Assembly: GCF_020480685.1 (NCBI RefSeq)
Contig: NZ_JAJAFU010000017.1
Span: 1-56,143 of the forward strand
DNA: 56,143 nt
Direction of reading: 5' to 3'
DNA from: Deferrivibrio essentukiensis
GTDB taxonomy: Bacteria > Chrysiogenota > Deferribacteres > Deferribacterales > Deferrivibrionaceae
Shown: piece by piece, positions 8,723-17,362 of the stretch
Layout: each line of letters starts with the position of its first letter
How positions within the stretch are numbered: the first letter of the stretch is position 1
Position numbers and translations under genes: made by a program
The notes under the pieces: model-generated
What the model was told of the DNA's origin: nothing
The model's database searches: none
The model's input: the letters and a program-made list of their open reading frames with translations, nothing else

Positions 8723-8910
8723 ATAAACCCCCGTTGTGTTTAATATATAATTTAATATAATATCGCTTATTAATCAACCAAATAATCACTTTTGCGTTTT
8801 GTATCAGTCAATAAAAAGATTAAATAAAGATTTTTAAGAGTTTCAGGTTTCACCCATAAACCATTTAACTTAAAAATTTTAAAAGATAAAATCGCTAAAA
8901 TATTTAGTTA

Positions 8911-8933
8911 AAAAAAAGCGACCCGAAGGCCGC
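8911..8933 (-). terminator. Intrinsic terminator of the pur/selenoprotein operon
   Basis: On the minus strand GCGGCC, loop TTCG, GGTCGC, then seven T residues: a UUCG-type tetraloop hairpin with a U-tract. It starts immediately after the stop codon of the small gene, which supports that gene being the real last cistron of the pur operon. Confidence 0.92.
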
Positions 8934-9284
8934 CTAAGCATCACTTCCTACTTTTTCAAGAACTTTTTCACATATCTTTTCAGGGTCTTCCAAACCCCAA
9001 CATAACGGCTTGTCATTCATGGAAACATATGGCAACGGCAGCCTGTTTTCCACAATAGTATTCACATCATCGATATAATCAAGCACCTCAGGTGAAGATA
9101 TATCTACATACTGCAACTCAAAGCTTTCAGAACCAAGTTTCTTCGTTAACAATGCATCCAAATCTTTAGAAAGCTCAAAATACGGATCAGTCGTCGTCCC
9201 GCAACCTGCAGGAAAGTATGAAGGGCTTCAGCCTGACACAAAATCCATACTTGTACCAAAAAGCCTAATCTTGTTTTTTTCCAT
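8934..9284 (-). CDS. Probable selenoprotein, YuzD-like thioredoxin-fold protein (Sec19)
   Basis: Read from the ATG at 9284, with a good ribosome site (AGAGGTG) 5 nt upstream and 14 nt after purF, the frame stays open for 116 codons except for one TGA at codon 19 (9230-9228). The product begins MEKNKIRLFGTSMDFVSG, then U, then SPSYFPAGCG. The TGA sits where a redox Cys would be expected, and a SECIS-like hairpin follows it (separate entry). The rest (for example LQYVDISSPEVLDYID, RLPLPYVSMNDKPLCWG) resembles B. subtilis YuzD-type small thioredoxin-fold proteins, which carry a CxxC at about this place. Without Sec insertion only a 75-residue fragment from an internal TTG lacking a ribosome site remains. 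Function is unknown; a redox role is inferred. A nonsense mutation or sequencing error is the alternative. Confidence 0.75.
9198..9230 (-). promoter_or_regulatory. Bacterial SECIS-like hairpin after in-frame UGA
   Basis: After the UGA (9230-9228) and a 15-nt linker comes CCUGC (9212-9208), loop AGGUU (9207-9203), then GCGGG (9202-9198): a 5-bp stem (one G-U pair) with a GG-containing loop. The E. coli fdhF SECIS loop is AGGUCU on a short stem, so loop sequence, stem size and distance from UGA all resemble a SelB-binding element. Confidence 0.65.
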
Positions 9285-9298
9285 TATACACCTCTTTA

Positions 9299-10687
9299 TT
9301 AATTTACCTTAGGATTAAACTCATCTTCATCAATATACATGGTTGGATAGTCACCACTAAAGCATGCATCACAATAGTTCATCTCACCTACACATTGGCA
9401 CATCCCCTGTAGGCTCAAATATCCAAGACTATCAGCAGTAATATATTTTCTTATCTCTTCCAAATCATGCGTAGAAGCAATAAGCTCTTTTCTCGTAGGG
9501 GTATCAATACCATAAAAGCAAGGAAACATTGTAGGCGGCGAAGAAACTCTGAAATGCACCTCTTTTGCACCTGCTTCCCTTAGCATTTTTACTATTTTCC
9601 TACTTGTTGTCCCCCTTACAATTGAATCATCCACAACTACTATACGTTTACCATTAATAACCGATTTTACCGGATTAAGTTTAATCTTCACGCCAAAATG
9701 TCTAATAGACTGTGATGGTTCAATAAATGTCCTGCCAACATAGTGATTCCTTATTAATCCGAGTTCAAAAGGGATTCCGCTTTTTTCAGAGTACCCAAGG
9801 GTAGCAACAATCCCCGAATCTGGTACAGGGATAACTAAATCAGCATCAACGGGATTTTCCTCAGCAAGCTTTGCACCCATCTTTTTTCTTATATCGTAAA
9901 CATAGTTATTGAAAATGAGTGAATCAGGTCTTGCAAAATATATAAACTCAAATATGCACGGCTTTGGTACCGCCTTATCAAACGGTTTCACACTCTTTAT
10001 CCCTTCTTCACCAATAATTATCATTTCCCCGGGCTCAATTTCCCTTATAAACTCTGCTTCAATCAAATCAAGTGCACACGTTTCACTGACTAAAACATAA
10101 CCTGTCCTTTTTTTGCCCAAAATAAGAGGTCTTATTCCAAGGGGATCTCTAATCCCAATCATATGATTTTCAGTCATAAAAATTATGGAATATGCCCCTT
10201 TTAGCTCCGACAAAGAATCAATAATCGCTTCTTCAAGATTATCTTTTTCACTTTTTGCAATAAGATGGATTATAATCTCACTATCTGAAGTAGAAGTAAA
10301 AATAGCACCTTTTTGAACAAGCCTCTCCCTTATTTTATGTGCATTTACAATATTGCCGTTATGTGCAAGGGCAACCTGCCCTTTGTTTATTTCAGCAACT
10401 ATCGGTTGAGTATTTTTCAAGAGATTTGCACCGGAAGTCGAATATCTGTTGTGACCGATGGCAACGCTACCATTAAGACGGCTAAGTCGTTCTTGTGTAA
10501 ATATATCGCTTACAAGTCCAAGCCCTTTTTCGGCATGTATTTGATTGCCATCAAGAGCAGCAATGCCTGCTCCTTCCTGCCCTCTGTGCTGTAATGCATA
10601 AAGGCACAAATATACTAAATTTGCAGCCTCTTCATCACCGTAAACACCGGCGACACCGCACTCCTCTCTAAATTTATCAAAAATCAT
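9299..10687 (-). CDS. purF: Amidophosphoribosyltransferase
   Basis: This enzyme performs the first committed step of purine synthesis, PRPP plus glutamine to phosphoribosylamine. The 462-residue protein starts [15 protein letters not shown]10 is the class-II glutaminase nucleophile exposed by propeptide removal. The PRPP loop is [15 protein letters not shown]. Cysteines in PCFYGID and [14 protein letters not shown] match the B. subtilis-type enzyme, which has a propeptide and an Fe4S4 cluster. It overlaps purL by 4 nt (ATGA) and is followed 14 nt later by the selenoprotein gene. Confidence 0.97.
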   Translation of the reverse strand: MIFDKFREECGVAGVYGDEEAANLVYLCLYALQHRGQEGAGIAALDGNQIHAEKGLGLVSDIFTQERLSRLNGSVAIGHNRYSTSGANLLKNTQPIVAEINKGQVALAHNGNIVNAHKIRERLVQKGAIFTSTSDSEIIIHLIAKSEKDNLEEAIIDSLSELKGAYSIIFMTENHMIGIRDPLGIRPLILGKKRTGYVLVSETCALDLIEAEFIREIEPGEMIIIGEEGIKSVKPFDKAVPKPCIFEFIYFARPDSLIFNNYVYDIRKKMGAKLAEENPVDADLVIPVPDSGIVATLGYSEKSGIPFELGLIRNHYVGRTFIEPSQSIRHFGVKIKLNPVKSVINGKRIVVVDDSIVRGTTSRKIVKMLREAGAKEVHFRVSSPPTMFPCFYGIDTPTRKELIASTHDLEEIRKYITADSLGYLSLQGMCQCVGEMNYCDACFSGDYPTMYIDEDEFNPKVN

Positions 10688-12915
10688 TGCATCTTACCTT
10701 TAATTGCATTTTCATAAATATATTTTGCAGCCAACACATTAATATCTATTAGCTTTTCACCATTATTCTTAACAATAATAGAGTTCCCTAAAGTCTTCCC
10801 TGCAATAGTGTAATACAGGCCAAACTTATTTAATAAATCTTCTACCTTTTCAAGATTAATAGAATTCACTTCTACTATAGCCCTTGCTTGAGTTTCTGAA
10901 AAGAGCAAGAGATCACTTCGAATATTTTCATTAAAAGCAACTTCACAACCAATCTCATTCTCAAGTGTCATTTCAGCAAGTGCAACGGCAAGTCCACCTT
11001 CTGAAATATCATGAGCAGAATTAATAAGTCTTTCATCAACTGCTTTTACCATAAAGTCAATGAGCTTTTTTTCCGCATCCAAATCTGCTTCAGGTGCATC
11101 CCCTGCAACAGTAGAGTGGCAAACTTTTAAATATTCGCTTGCACCTATCTCATATTTATCTTTTCCAATTATAATAATGTAACTTCCAAAGCTTTTAAAT
11201 GAAGACTTGATTGCCTTAGTCACATCATCAATTGCTCCAACCATTACTATTGTAGGTGTGGGGTATACCCCCTTCCCTTCCGTTTCATTATAGAAACTGA
11301 CATTTCCGCTCACAACAGGTGTAGACAGAACAAGACATGCTTCTTTCATCCCTTCAAGGGCTTCAACAAATTGCCACATAATTTCGGGTTTTTCGGGATT
11401 GCCAAAATTCAAACAATTAGTAATGGCAAGTGGTTTAGCTCCACTCATTGCTACATTTCTTGCAGCCTCCGCGACAGCAAGACTACCACCTTTTTTCGGA
11501 TTAACATAACAATATCTCGGGTTACAATCACTTGACAACGCTATACCTTTATCAGACTCTTTAATTCTAAGGACAGCAGAATCTGAGCCGGGATTTACCA
11601 CGGTATTTGTCCTAACCATATAATCATATTGCTCATATACCCATCTTTTTGAAGCGACATTGGGGCTATTTAAAAGATTAAAAAGACAAGTATTTAAATC
11701 AGCAGGCTCTTTTAAATTCTCAACACTAAAATCTCTCAATTTATCAATATAACCAGGTTTTTTATAAGGTCTATCGTAAACCGGTGCATTATTTGACAAT
11801 GGGTCAGCTGGCAAAACAGCAACCTCTTCACCATTCCAATACAATCTTACAAAGCCATCATTAGTCACTTCACCAATTGTGGCAACATCCAAATCCCACT
11901 TTTTAAAAATTTCTATTACTTTGTCTTCATACCCTTTTTTAGCAACCAAAAGCATTCTTTCCTGTGACTCAGAGAGCATAATCTCATAAGGGGTCATATT
12001 TTTTTCTCTGACCGGGACTTTATCAAGATAAAGTTTTACACCAGCACCGGATTTTGATGCCATTTCAAAAGAGGAACTTGTCAATCCCGCTGCTCCCATA
12101 TCTTGGATACCTATAAGATATTCATTTTTCATAAGCTCCAAGCAGGCTTCAAGCAAGAGTTTTTCTTTAAAAGGGTCGCCAATTTGAACATTTGGTCTTT
12201 TACTTTCAGAATCGGCTGAAAATTCTTCACTTGCCATCGTAGCACCATGGATGCCATCCCTTCCTGTTTTGGCACCAACATAAATAATTGGATTACCAAC
12301 ACCTTCAGCCTTTGCCAAAAAAATCTTATCCTTTTTGACAATTCCAAGAGCAAACGCATTTACAAGAGGATTTTTTTGATAGCATTCATCAAAGAAAACT
12401 TCCCCTCCAACAGTTGGCACACCAAAACAGTTACCATATCCTGCAATTCCCGATACAACTCCATCCATAATTTTAATTGTTTCATCATTATCAAGAGTCC
12501 CAAAGCGAAGAGAATTCATTGCTGCAACAGGCCTTGCTCCCATGGTAAAAACATCTCTTAAAATCCCGCCAACACCTGTAGCAGCCCCTTGATAAGGCTC
12601 TATATATGACGGGTGATTATGACTTTCTACTTTAAAGCATGCACAGATATCACCGTCAATTTCAATTACACCTGCATTCTCTCCCGGACCTTGCACCACC
12701 CAATCGGCTTCTGTGGGAAGCTTTTTTAAATGAAGCCTACTGCTTTTATAACTGCAGTGCTCACTCCACATAGAAGAAATTATACCTATCTCTATATAGT
12801 TTGGATTTCTACCTATAATTTTTTTAGCAAGCTCATACTCTTCAGGCTTTAAGCCCATCCCCTTTGCAACATTAACATCTACTTCAGGATATTTAAACGA
12901 TTCATAAACACTCAT
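10684..12915 (-). CDS. purL: FGAM synthase subunit PurL (small PurL type)
   Basis: The ATP-dependent amidotransferase synthase subunit converts FGAR to FGAM. At 743 residues it is the small PurL that works with separate PurS and PurQ, both encoded just upstream. Visible motifs include [53 protein letters not shown] (in part) and [18 protein letters not shown]. Start and stop overlap purQ and purF by 4 nt each. Confidence 0.97.
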   Translation of the reverse strand: MSVYESFKYPEVDVNVAKGMGLKPEEYELAKKIIGRNPNYIEIGIISSMWSEHCSYKSSRLHLKKLPTEADWVVQGPGENAGVIEIDGDICACFKVESHNHPSYIEPYQGAATGVGGILRDVFTMGARPVAAMNSLRFGTLDNDETIKIMDGVVSGIAGYGNCFGVPTVGGEVFFDECYQKNPLVNAFALGIVKKDKIFLAKAEGVGNPIIYVGAKTGRDGIHGATMASEEFSADSESKRPNVQIGDPFKEKLLLEACLELMKNEYLIGIQDMGAAGLTSSSFEMASKSGAGVKLYLDKVPVREKNMTPYEIMLSESQERMLLVAKKGYEDKVIEIFKKWDLDVATIGEVTNDGFVRLYWNGEEVAVLPADPLSNNAPVYDRPYKKPGYIDKLRDFSVENLKEPADLNTCLFNLLNSPNVASKRWVYEQYDYMVRTNTVVNPGSDSAVLRIKESDKGIALSSDCNPRYCYVNPKKGGSLAVAEAARNVAMSGAKPLAITNCLNFGNPEKPEIMWQFVEALEGMKEACLVLSTPVVSGNVSFYNETEGKGVYPTPTIVMVGAIDDVTKAIKSSFKSFGSYIIIIGKDKYEIGASEYLKVCHSTVAGDAPEADLDAEKKLIDFMVKAVDERLINSAHDISEGGLAVALAEMTLENEIGCEVAFNENIRSDLLLFSETQARAIVEVNSINLEKVEDLLNKFGLYYTIAGKTLGNSIIVKNNGEKLIDINVLAAKYIYENAIKGKMQ

Positions 12916-13610
12916 ATTCCACCTTTCAAAAACTTCTTAACGGAATTAAATATATGGATGCCATCAGTATTGCCAAGAATTTCCTCCGCACATCTTTCAG
13001 GGTGAGGCATCATACCAAGGACATTACCCTTTTTGTTTATAATTCCTGCGATATTGTCAATTGAACCATTAGGATTAGCATCATCAAGAGTTTCACCTGT
13101 ATCATTGCAATATCTGAAGACTATTTGCTCATTTTCAATCAAGTCTGCAAGCCCTGGCTCGTCTATAAAATAGTTGCCATCCATATGTGCAATAGGGATT
13201 TTAATAACTTCACCTGAACTGTAAAATTTTGTAAAAGGGGTGTTTACATTGCTTACAACAAGATTCACATCTTTACAAATAAACTTCAAATCTCTATTTC
13301 TTAAGAGTGCTCCCGGTAAAAGTCCTGTTTCCGTCAAAATTTGAAAACCGTTACAAATACCGAGCACAAGTCCACCTTTTTCTGCAAAATCAATCACAGA
13401 CTCAATAATTTCAGACTGACTTGCAATAGCTCCACATCTGAGGTAATCCCCATAAGAAAAACCACCCGGCAAAACAATGAAATCAACATCTTTCAACTCT
13501 TTATCTTTATGCCATAGAAAAACCGTATCTATTTCCAAAACATGCTTTAAAACATGATAACAGTCATGGTCACAGTTTGAACCAGGGAATACTACAACTC
13601 CTGCTTTCAT
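12912..13610 (-). CDS. purQ: FGAM synthase glutaminase subunit
   Basis: The class-I glutamine amidotransferase has its nucleophile C86 in [10 protein letters not shown] and the catalytic His-Glu in [11 protein letters not shown]. It supplies ammonia to PurL. The 232-residue length fits PurQ. It lies 2 nt after purS, with the ribosome site GGGTGA at the end of purS, and overlaps purL by 4 nt. Confidence 0.97.
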   Translation of the reverse strand: MKAGVVVFPGSNCDHDCYHVLKHVLEIDTVFLWHKDKELKDVDFIVLPGGFSYGDYLRCGAIASQSEIIESVIDFAEKGGLVLGICNGFQILTETGLLPGALLRNRDLKFICKDVNLVVSNVNTPFTKFYSSGEVIKIPIAHMDGNYFIDEPGLADLIENEQIVFRYCNDTGETLDDANPNGSIDNIAGIINKKGNVLGMMPHPERCAEEILGNTDGIHIFNSVKKFLKGGI

Positions 13611-13612
13611 AA

Positions 13613-13849
13613 CTATTCACCCATTTTAATTGAATATTCTTCGATAATAGGATTTGCTAACAGCTTGTCACAAAGCTGCTTTACTTTCCCCTCAAGATTG
13701 TCCGTATCTGAAACTTCAAGCTCAAATACCTTGCCAACTCTTACATCTTCGATAAAATCGTAGCCATTCCTCTTAGCTGATTGCAAAATAGCTTCACCCT
13801 GTGGGTCTAAAACAGTATCTTTTAGTTTGACATAAACTTTAACTTTCAT
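13613..13849 (-). CDS. purS: FGAM synthase subunit PurS
   Basis: The 78-residue protein bridges PurL and PurQ. It carries the typical [20 protein letters not shown] start and [11 protein letters not shown] core. It is the first gene of the operon, with ribosome site GAGGTAAAATC before the ATG. Confidence 0.95.
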   Translation of the reverse strand: MKVKVYVKLKDTVLDPQGEAILQSAKRNGYDFIEDVRVGKVFELEVSDTDNLEGKVKQLCDKLLANPIIEEYSIKMGE

Positions 13850-13872
13850 GATTTTACCTCGATTTTTTTATG

Positions 13873-13901
13873 AATTTAGCATACTTTTGAGGATGTGTCA
13901 C
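13873..13901 (-). promoter_or_regulatory. Candidate sigma70 promoter of the purSQLF-selenoprotein operon
   Basis: On the minus strand GTGACA (13901-13896), a 17-nt spacer, then TAAATT (13878-13873), about 24 nt before the purS start codon. No PurR box or riboswitch fold was recognised in the short leader. Confidence 0.4.
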
Positions 13902-13967
13902 CGCTTTTTTATTCCGATACATCACTTTAGCAAATAGCCTAATAATCAAAAAATGACTATAAGTATT

Positions 13968-14633
13968 TTAAACAGCTTTACCGGCAACTTTATTTGATAT
14001 AAAGGCCCAACCACTTCTTATATGTCTTTCAACAAGCTTTTCCACCCTATCAGCATCCCTCTCCTCAAACGCCTCAATTATCTCTTTATGCTCATCAAGC
14101 ACCTTTAAAATCCTTCCTGTTTCAGTAAATGAGTAAGCGGTTGCCCTTTTAAATTGTCTAAGCAAACTTTCAAGAAATTTTACAAGCCTTAAATTGTTAC
14201 ACTTACTTATAAATAGATTATGAAACTCAGAATTTAACTTTATCAAATTTGCCACATTTTTCGTCAAAGAGTATTTTTCCATTTTCTCATTTATATCTTC
14301 TAACTTTTTTATATCTTCATTGGTCAAGTTTTTAACAGCTAACCTTGCAGCCAATGACTCCAGTTTCATTTTCAAAACAAATATTTCATCAACATCCTTA
14401 TCTGTTATCACAGAAACAACAGCACCTCTCCTCGGAAATATTTCCACAAACCCTTCCATCTCTAAGAGTCTCAGTGCCTCTCTGATGGGTGTCCTACTTA
14501 TTCCGAGCATTTCTGAAAGCTTGGGCTCCGTAAGTCTGTCACCGGGCTTTAATGTGCCGCTTAAAATATAACCTCTAATGGTTTCAGCTATCTTTTCACT
14601 TAACGTGGCATTATCAATAGATATATCCTTCAT
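13968..14633 (-). CDS. GntR-family regulator, FCD (FadR) subfamily, copy 2
   Basis: The 221-residue protein has an N-terminal winged helix (LKPGDRLTEPKLSEMLGISR, TPIREALRLLEMEGFVEI) and an all-helical FCD effector domain with metal-type acidic and His residues (SEFHNLFISKCNN, LDEHKEIIEAFEERDADR). FCD regulators usually sense carboxylic or amino acids. Its ATG overlaps the stop of the sister regulator by 4 nt, so the two are coexpressed and may form heterodimers. No obvious target gene is adjacent. Confidence 0.9.
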   Translation of the reverse strand: MKDISIDNATLSEKIAETIRGYILSGTLKPGDRLTEPKLSEMLGISRTPIREALRLLEMEGFVEIFPRRGAVVSVITDKDVDEIFVLKMKLESLAARLAVKNLTNEDIKKLEDINEKMEKYSLTKNVANLIKLNSEFHNLFISKCNNLRLVKFLESLLRQFKRATAYSFTETGRILKVLDEHKEIIEAFEERDADRVEKLVERHIRSGWAFISNKVAGKAV

Positions 14634-15310
14634 AGATTATCCTCTTTATTAATAAATTTACGAAGATATTTCCAACTGCTTTTAATGTGCTCCCTTACGG
14701 TATTTTCAGCCAACACTGGATCTTTTTTCTCAAATGCCTCAATAACTTTCTGATGTTCCACATATGCATCTTTAGACCTATCGGCTTTAGCAACCAATAT
14801 CCCTTTAAACCTTTGAAAGTTTTTGGAAAGCCCTTCTAAAATTTCTATTAACTTATTGTTCTTAGAAGCTATGATAAAAATATTATGGAAATCAATATTG
14901 TACGACAAATACTCATCTACAATATTCTTACTACTCTTTGATAAACTAAAAAATTTTTCATTAATAAGTTTTAATTTTTCAATTTCTTCACGAGTAATGT
15001 TTAAAGTTGCTTGATTAGCCGCCAAACCCTCAAGATTTGCCTTTATTGCGTACAAATCGTCCAAATCTTTAATAGTAATGGTCTTAACTACAGCCCCTCT
15101 TCTTGGGACGATTTCAATAAACCCTTCACTCTCAAGTTGCCGCAAAGCTTCCCTTATTGGTGTCCTGCTTATACCCAGTGTCTCAGCAAGTTTAGGTTCA
15201 ACAAGCCTCTCACCGTCGGCATAAACGCCTTTAATAATATCTGATCTAATTCTGTCGGCAATCACCTCTCTGAGAGGTTTAGATTCATAAAAATAAATAT
15301 TCTGAGTCAC
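14630..15310 (-). CDS. GntR-family regulator, FCD subfamily, copy 1
   Basis: This paralogue of the next gene has the winged helix GERLVEPKLAETLGISRTPI and an FCD domain (YNIDFHNIFIIASKNNKL, EHQKVIEAFEKKDP). I prefer the GTG at 15310 as start because the GGG ribosome site lies 7 nt before it. A TTG at 15316, giving two more residues, would leave only 1 nt. It is transcribed from a good sigma70 promoter whose start region lies inside a 13-bp inverted repeat, so autorepression is likely. Confidence 0.88.
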   Translation of the reverse strand: MTQNIYFYESKPLREVIADRIRSDIIKGVYADGERLVEPKLAETLGISRTPIREALRQLESEGFIEIVPRRGAVVKTITIKDLDDLYAIKANLEGLAANQATLNITREEIEKLKLINEKFFSLSKSSKNIVDEYLSYNIDFHNIFIIASKNNKLIEILEGLSKNFQRFKGILVAKADRSKDAYVEHQKVIEAFEKKDPVLAENTVREHIKSSWKYLRKFINKEDNL

Positions 15311-15331
15311 ACTCAAACCCTTATTAAATTA

Positions 15332-15362
15332 TTGGATACTGTATTCTGTATACAGTATCCAA
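15332..15362. promoter_or_regulatory. Palindromic operator for the tandem GntR regulators
   Basis: A perfect 13-bp inverted repeat: TTGGATACTGTAT (15332-15344), 5-nt spacer, ATACAGTATCCAA (15350-15362). Nested inside is the 10-bp palindrome CTGTATACAG. It covers the expected transcription start of the GntR pair. FCD-type GntR operators are typically GTATAC-containing palindromes. Confidence 0.75.
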
Positions 15363-15390
15363 ATATACAACATTATAAATCTATCGTCAA
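15362..15390 (-). promoter_or_regulatory. sigma70 promoter of the GntR pair
   Basis: On the minus strand TTGACG (15390-15385), 17-nt spacer, TATATT (15367-15362). The predicted start (~15355) is inside the operator palindrome. Confidence 0.75.
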
Positions 15391-15427
15391 CAAATTTTTT
15401 CTCTTTGTAAGTAATTAGTTAAATAAC

Positions 15428-15490
15428 GATTAACAGTTAATCTTAAAGAAAAATATCTATCCGCAAATTGCGTAACAAAAGACTTTTGTT
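15428..15490. repeat. Three perfect odd-length inverted repeats in a gene-free stretch
   Basis: GATTAAC-A-GTTAATC (15428-15442), CGCAA-A-TTGCG (15462-15472) and AACAAAAG-A-CTTTTGTT (15474-15490) each have a single-base centre. Such short centres cannot loop, so binding sites for dimeric proteins are more likely than hairpins. They lie between the GntR promoter and the small gene at 15502. No other gene is seen in 15391-15501. Confidence 0.5.
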
Positions 15491-15501
15491 TAACAATATG
15501 T

Positions 15502-15669
15502 TTACTCAGATTTATTTTTCAAATCGTTATATAAGTGATATGCACAGTCAGGACCAATCAGTTTTTTTGCTACAGAGATATTTACTTTGAGCTTTCTTTT
15601 TAAAATCATCTCTTTATATTTATACTTTTTTGCAATAATATTTGCACTTTCAGATAATCTTTTATCCAT
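15502..15669 (-). CDS. Small uncharacterised protein coupled to rlmB (55 aa)
   Basis: The frame begins MDKRLSESANIIAKKYKYKE and ends HLYNDLKNKSE. Its ATG overlaps the rlmB stop (ATGGATAA), a standard coupling signal. The product is basic, helical and soluble, with no motif I recognise. The AT-rich, Lys-rich codon use matches neighbours. It is too short for most gene callers, and conservation has not been tested. Confidence 0.55.
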   Translation of the reverse strand: MDKRLSESANIIAKKYKYKEMILKRKLKVNISVAKKLIGPDCAYHLYNDLKNKSE

Positions 15670-16357
15670 GCCACTTACCACAGAGCTCGTAAAAAGCTAT
15701 TGCCGCACTTTGAGATGCATTTAAAGAATCTATGTTTGAAACCATAGGTATTTTAAAAATTATATCAGCTCTTTTTAAAACATTAGGTCTAATACCGTTA
15801 CCTTCAGAACCAATAACAACAGCCTTCTTTCCATCACTGCTAACGGAAGAAATATATCTCTCCGTATGCACATCAGCCGCATAAACATAAAAATCCATTT
15901 TTTTTATCTCATCCAAAGTCTTTGCTATATTAACAACTTCTACAACTTTAGAGTAAATTAAACTCCCGGCACTCGTTTTAAATACAGTGGGCGTAATCTT
16001 GCATTGATTATCTTTGGCAACAATGAAAAATTTTACTCCAAAGCAATGACCTGCCCTAATAATTGCTCCATAGTTATGTGGGTCTTGAATATGATCCAAT
16101 ACCGCAACACATTTTTCATCTTTTAACTCTTCAACTACATCATAAAAATCATAAGTTTTAAAATCTATATCAGCAACTACCCCTTGGTTTTTGTCAGGAA
16201 ATTTTAGCTCAAAATCATTTTTTTTCAAAACTGTAACCTTAATTTTATCAATATTCACATTATTAAGAATCGTCACTCCATCCCTTAAAAAAATCTCTTT
16301 TATTTTTGTATGAGCTTTTAAAGCTTCAAACAGTGCATTTTTCCCATAAATTAACAT
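15662..16357 (-). CDS. rlmB: 23S rRNA / tRNA 2'-O-methyltransferase, TrmH/RlmB family (SPOUT)
   Basis: The 231-residue protein has the RlmB N-terminal substrate domain (LIYGKNALFEALKA) and the knotted SPOUT domain: VLDHIQDPHNYGAIIRAGHC, VIGSEGNGIRP, FKIPMVSNIDSLNASQSAAI. RlmB methylates G2251 of 23S rRNA. I take the ATG at 16357 rather than the GTG at 16363, since AGGTG lies just before it. Confidence 0.92.
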   Translation of the reverse strand: MLIYGKNALFEALKAHTKIKEIFLRDGVTILNNVNIDKIKVTVLKKNDFELKFPDKNQGVVADIDFKTYDFYDVVEELKDEKCVAVLDHIQDPHNYGAIIRAGHCFGVKFFIVAKDNQCKITPTVFKTSAGSLIYSKVVEVVNIAKTLDEIKKMDFYVYAADVHTERYISSVSSDGKKAVVIGSEGNGIRPNVLKRADIIFKIPMVSNIDSLNASQSAAIAFYELCGKWHG

Positions 16358-16374
16358 ATTCACCTACAAATAAC

Positions 16375-16402
16375 TTTACAAAAAATATTTTTTTATTATA
16401 AC
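16375..16402 (+). promoter_or_regulatory. Candidate promoter giving a leaderless transcript
   Basis: TTTACA (16375-16380), 16-nt spacer, TATAAC (16397-16402). The expected start (~16409-16411) coincides with the ATG at 16411. No Shine-Dalgarno sequence is present (ACTACCCGAC precedes the ATG). Confidence 0.45.
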
Positions 16403-16410
16403 TACCCGAC

Positions 16411-16833
16411 ATGAAAATATTAGAACATATCTTAAACGGTTTCAAGAACGGAATTAAAATCAGCAAAAAAATAGTAATTTTTACATTCCCCTTTTATCTT
16501 TTGGTAGATATTTTAAAGCAGACAGAAATACTTGGAGCAATCGGCTCGTTTTTTTCCCCTTTGATGAAGCTTATAGGTCTTCCAGGGGAAGCTTCAATTG
16601 CTATGATTTCCGGCATGTCACTCAATCTATATGCTGCAATCGCAGCTATGCAGCCTCTTGACTTGACAGTCAAGCAGATAACTATCATTGGACTTTTTTT
16701 AGGGATAGCTCACAACCTTATCATTGAAACAGTTATTCTAACGAGGACAGGGGTCAGAGCATTTCCGGTATTATTAACAAGATTATTAACTGCATTTCTT
16801 GCAGCTTTTACGGTAAACATTTTATGGATATAA
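16411..16833 (+). CDS. Nucleoside-recognition (Gate) domain membrane protein, first of a pair
   Basis: The 140-residue protein has about four hydrophobic helices, with FFSPLMKLIGLPGEASIAMI and IGLFLGIAHNLIIETVIL typical of Gate-domain proteins (related to SpmA/SpmB and to FeoB and CNT gates). The next gene encodes a second half overlapping by 10 nt. The transported substrate is unknown. The ATG lacks a ribosome site and may be leaderless. Confidence 0.75.
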   Translation: MKILEHILNGFKNGIKISKKIVIFTFPFYLLVDILKQTEILGAIGSFFSPLMKLIGLPGEASIAMISGMSLNLYAAIAAMQPLDLTVKQITIIGLFLGIAHNLIIETVILTRTGVRAFPVLLTRLLTAFLAAFTVNILWI

Positions 16834-17267
16834 CAATCTTCGAGCCCCTAAAGAATGCACTTTATCTTTGTGTAAAATTAACAGGTATAATCGTTATGTT
16901 AATGATAGTTTATGAATTTTATGAAAATTCAAAACTGTATAAATTGTCCCAAGATATTCTAAACAAACCATTTAGCTTCATAGGAATAAAATCTAACGCA
17001 TCGATAACTATGGTCGTAGGTCTTGTTTTGGGAATAGCTTACGGAGCAGGTATATTAATCAAAAACGCCATGTCAGGTAATATGAGCCAAAAAGAAATCA
17101 TTTTAACTTCAATATTTTTAAGCGTGTGCCATGCTGTCTTTGAAGATACGCTCCTCTTCGTAGCAGTCGGAGCAAACGGGTTTATAATAATAGGTATTAG
17201 AATAGTATTAGCATTTATCATCATACTTTTTCTTAACAAATATTTTTCAAAATCAGAGACTGTCTAA
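16824..17267 (+). CDS. Nucleoside-recognition (Gate) domain membrane protein, second of a pair
   Basis: The 147-residue protein repeats the pattern of its neighbour (FSFIGIKSNASITMVVGLVL, then SIFLSVCHAVFEDTLLF). The two probably form one complex, like split SpmA/SpmB modules. His and acidic residues in the membrane (CHAVFED here, AHNLIIE in the first) occupy equivalent positions in both. No substrate can be assigned. Confidence 0.75.
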   Translation: MDITIFEPLKNALYLCVKLTGIIVMLMIVYEFYENSKLYKLSQDILNKPFSFIGIKSNASITMVVGLVLGIAYGAGILIKNAMSGNMSQKEIILTSIFLSVCHAVFEDTLLFVAVGANGFIIIGIRIVLAFIIILFLNKYFSKSETV

Positions 17268-17362
17268 TAATTATTTAGCAAATATTAGACTTATTTCTCT
17301 TGATAAATTAGGGTTTTAGTGCTAAAAATCACCCTCAAAATAAAATACATTAAGAGGTCACA

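Noticed and set aside
8934-9161. 75-aa gene starting at TTG 9161
   Set aside because: No ribosome site at that TTG. A much better ATG with ribosome site lies upstream in the same frame, separated by a single UGA with a SECIS-like hairpin.
17268-17362. T-box or other riboswitch before ileS
   Set aside because: The leader is under 100 nt and lacks T-box sequence and a terminator; only a weak promoter and a small inverted repeat are visible.
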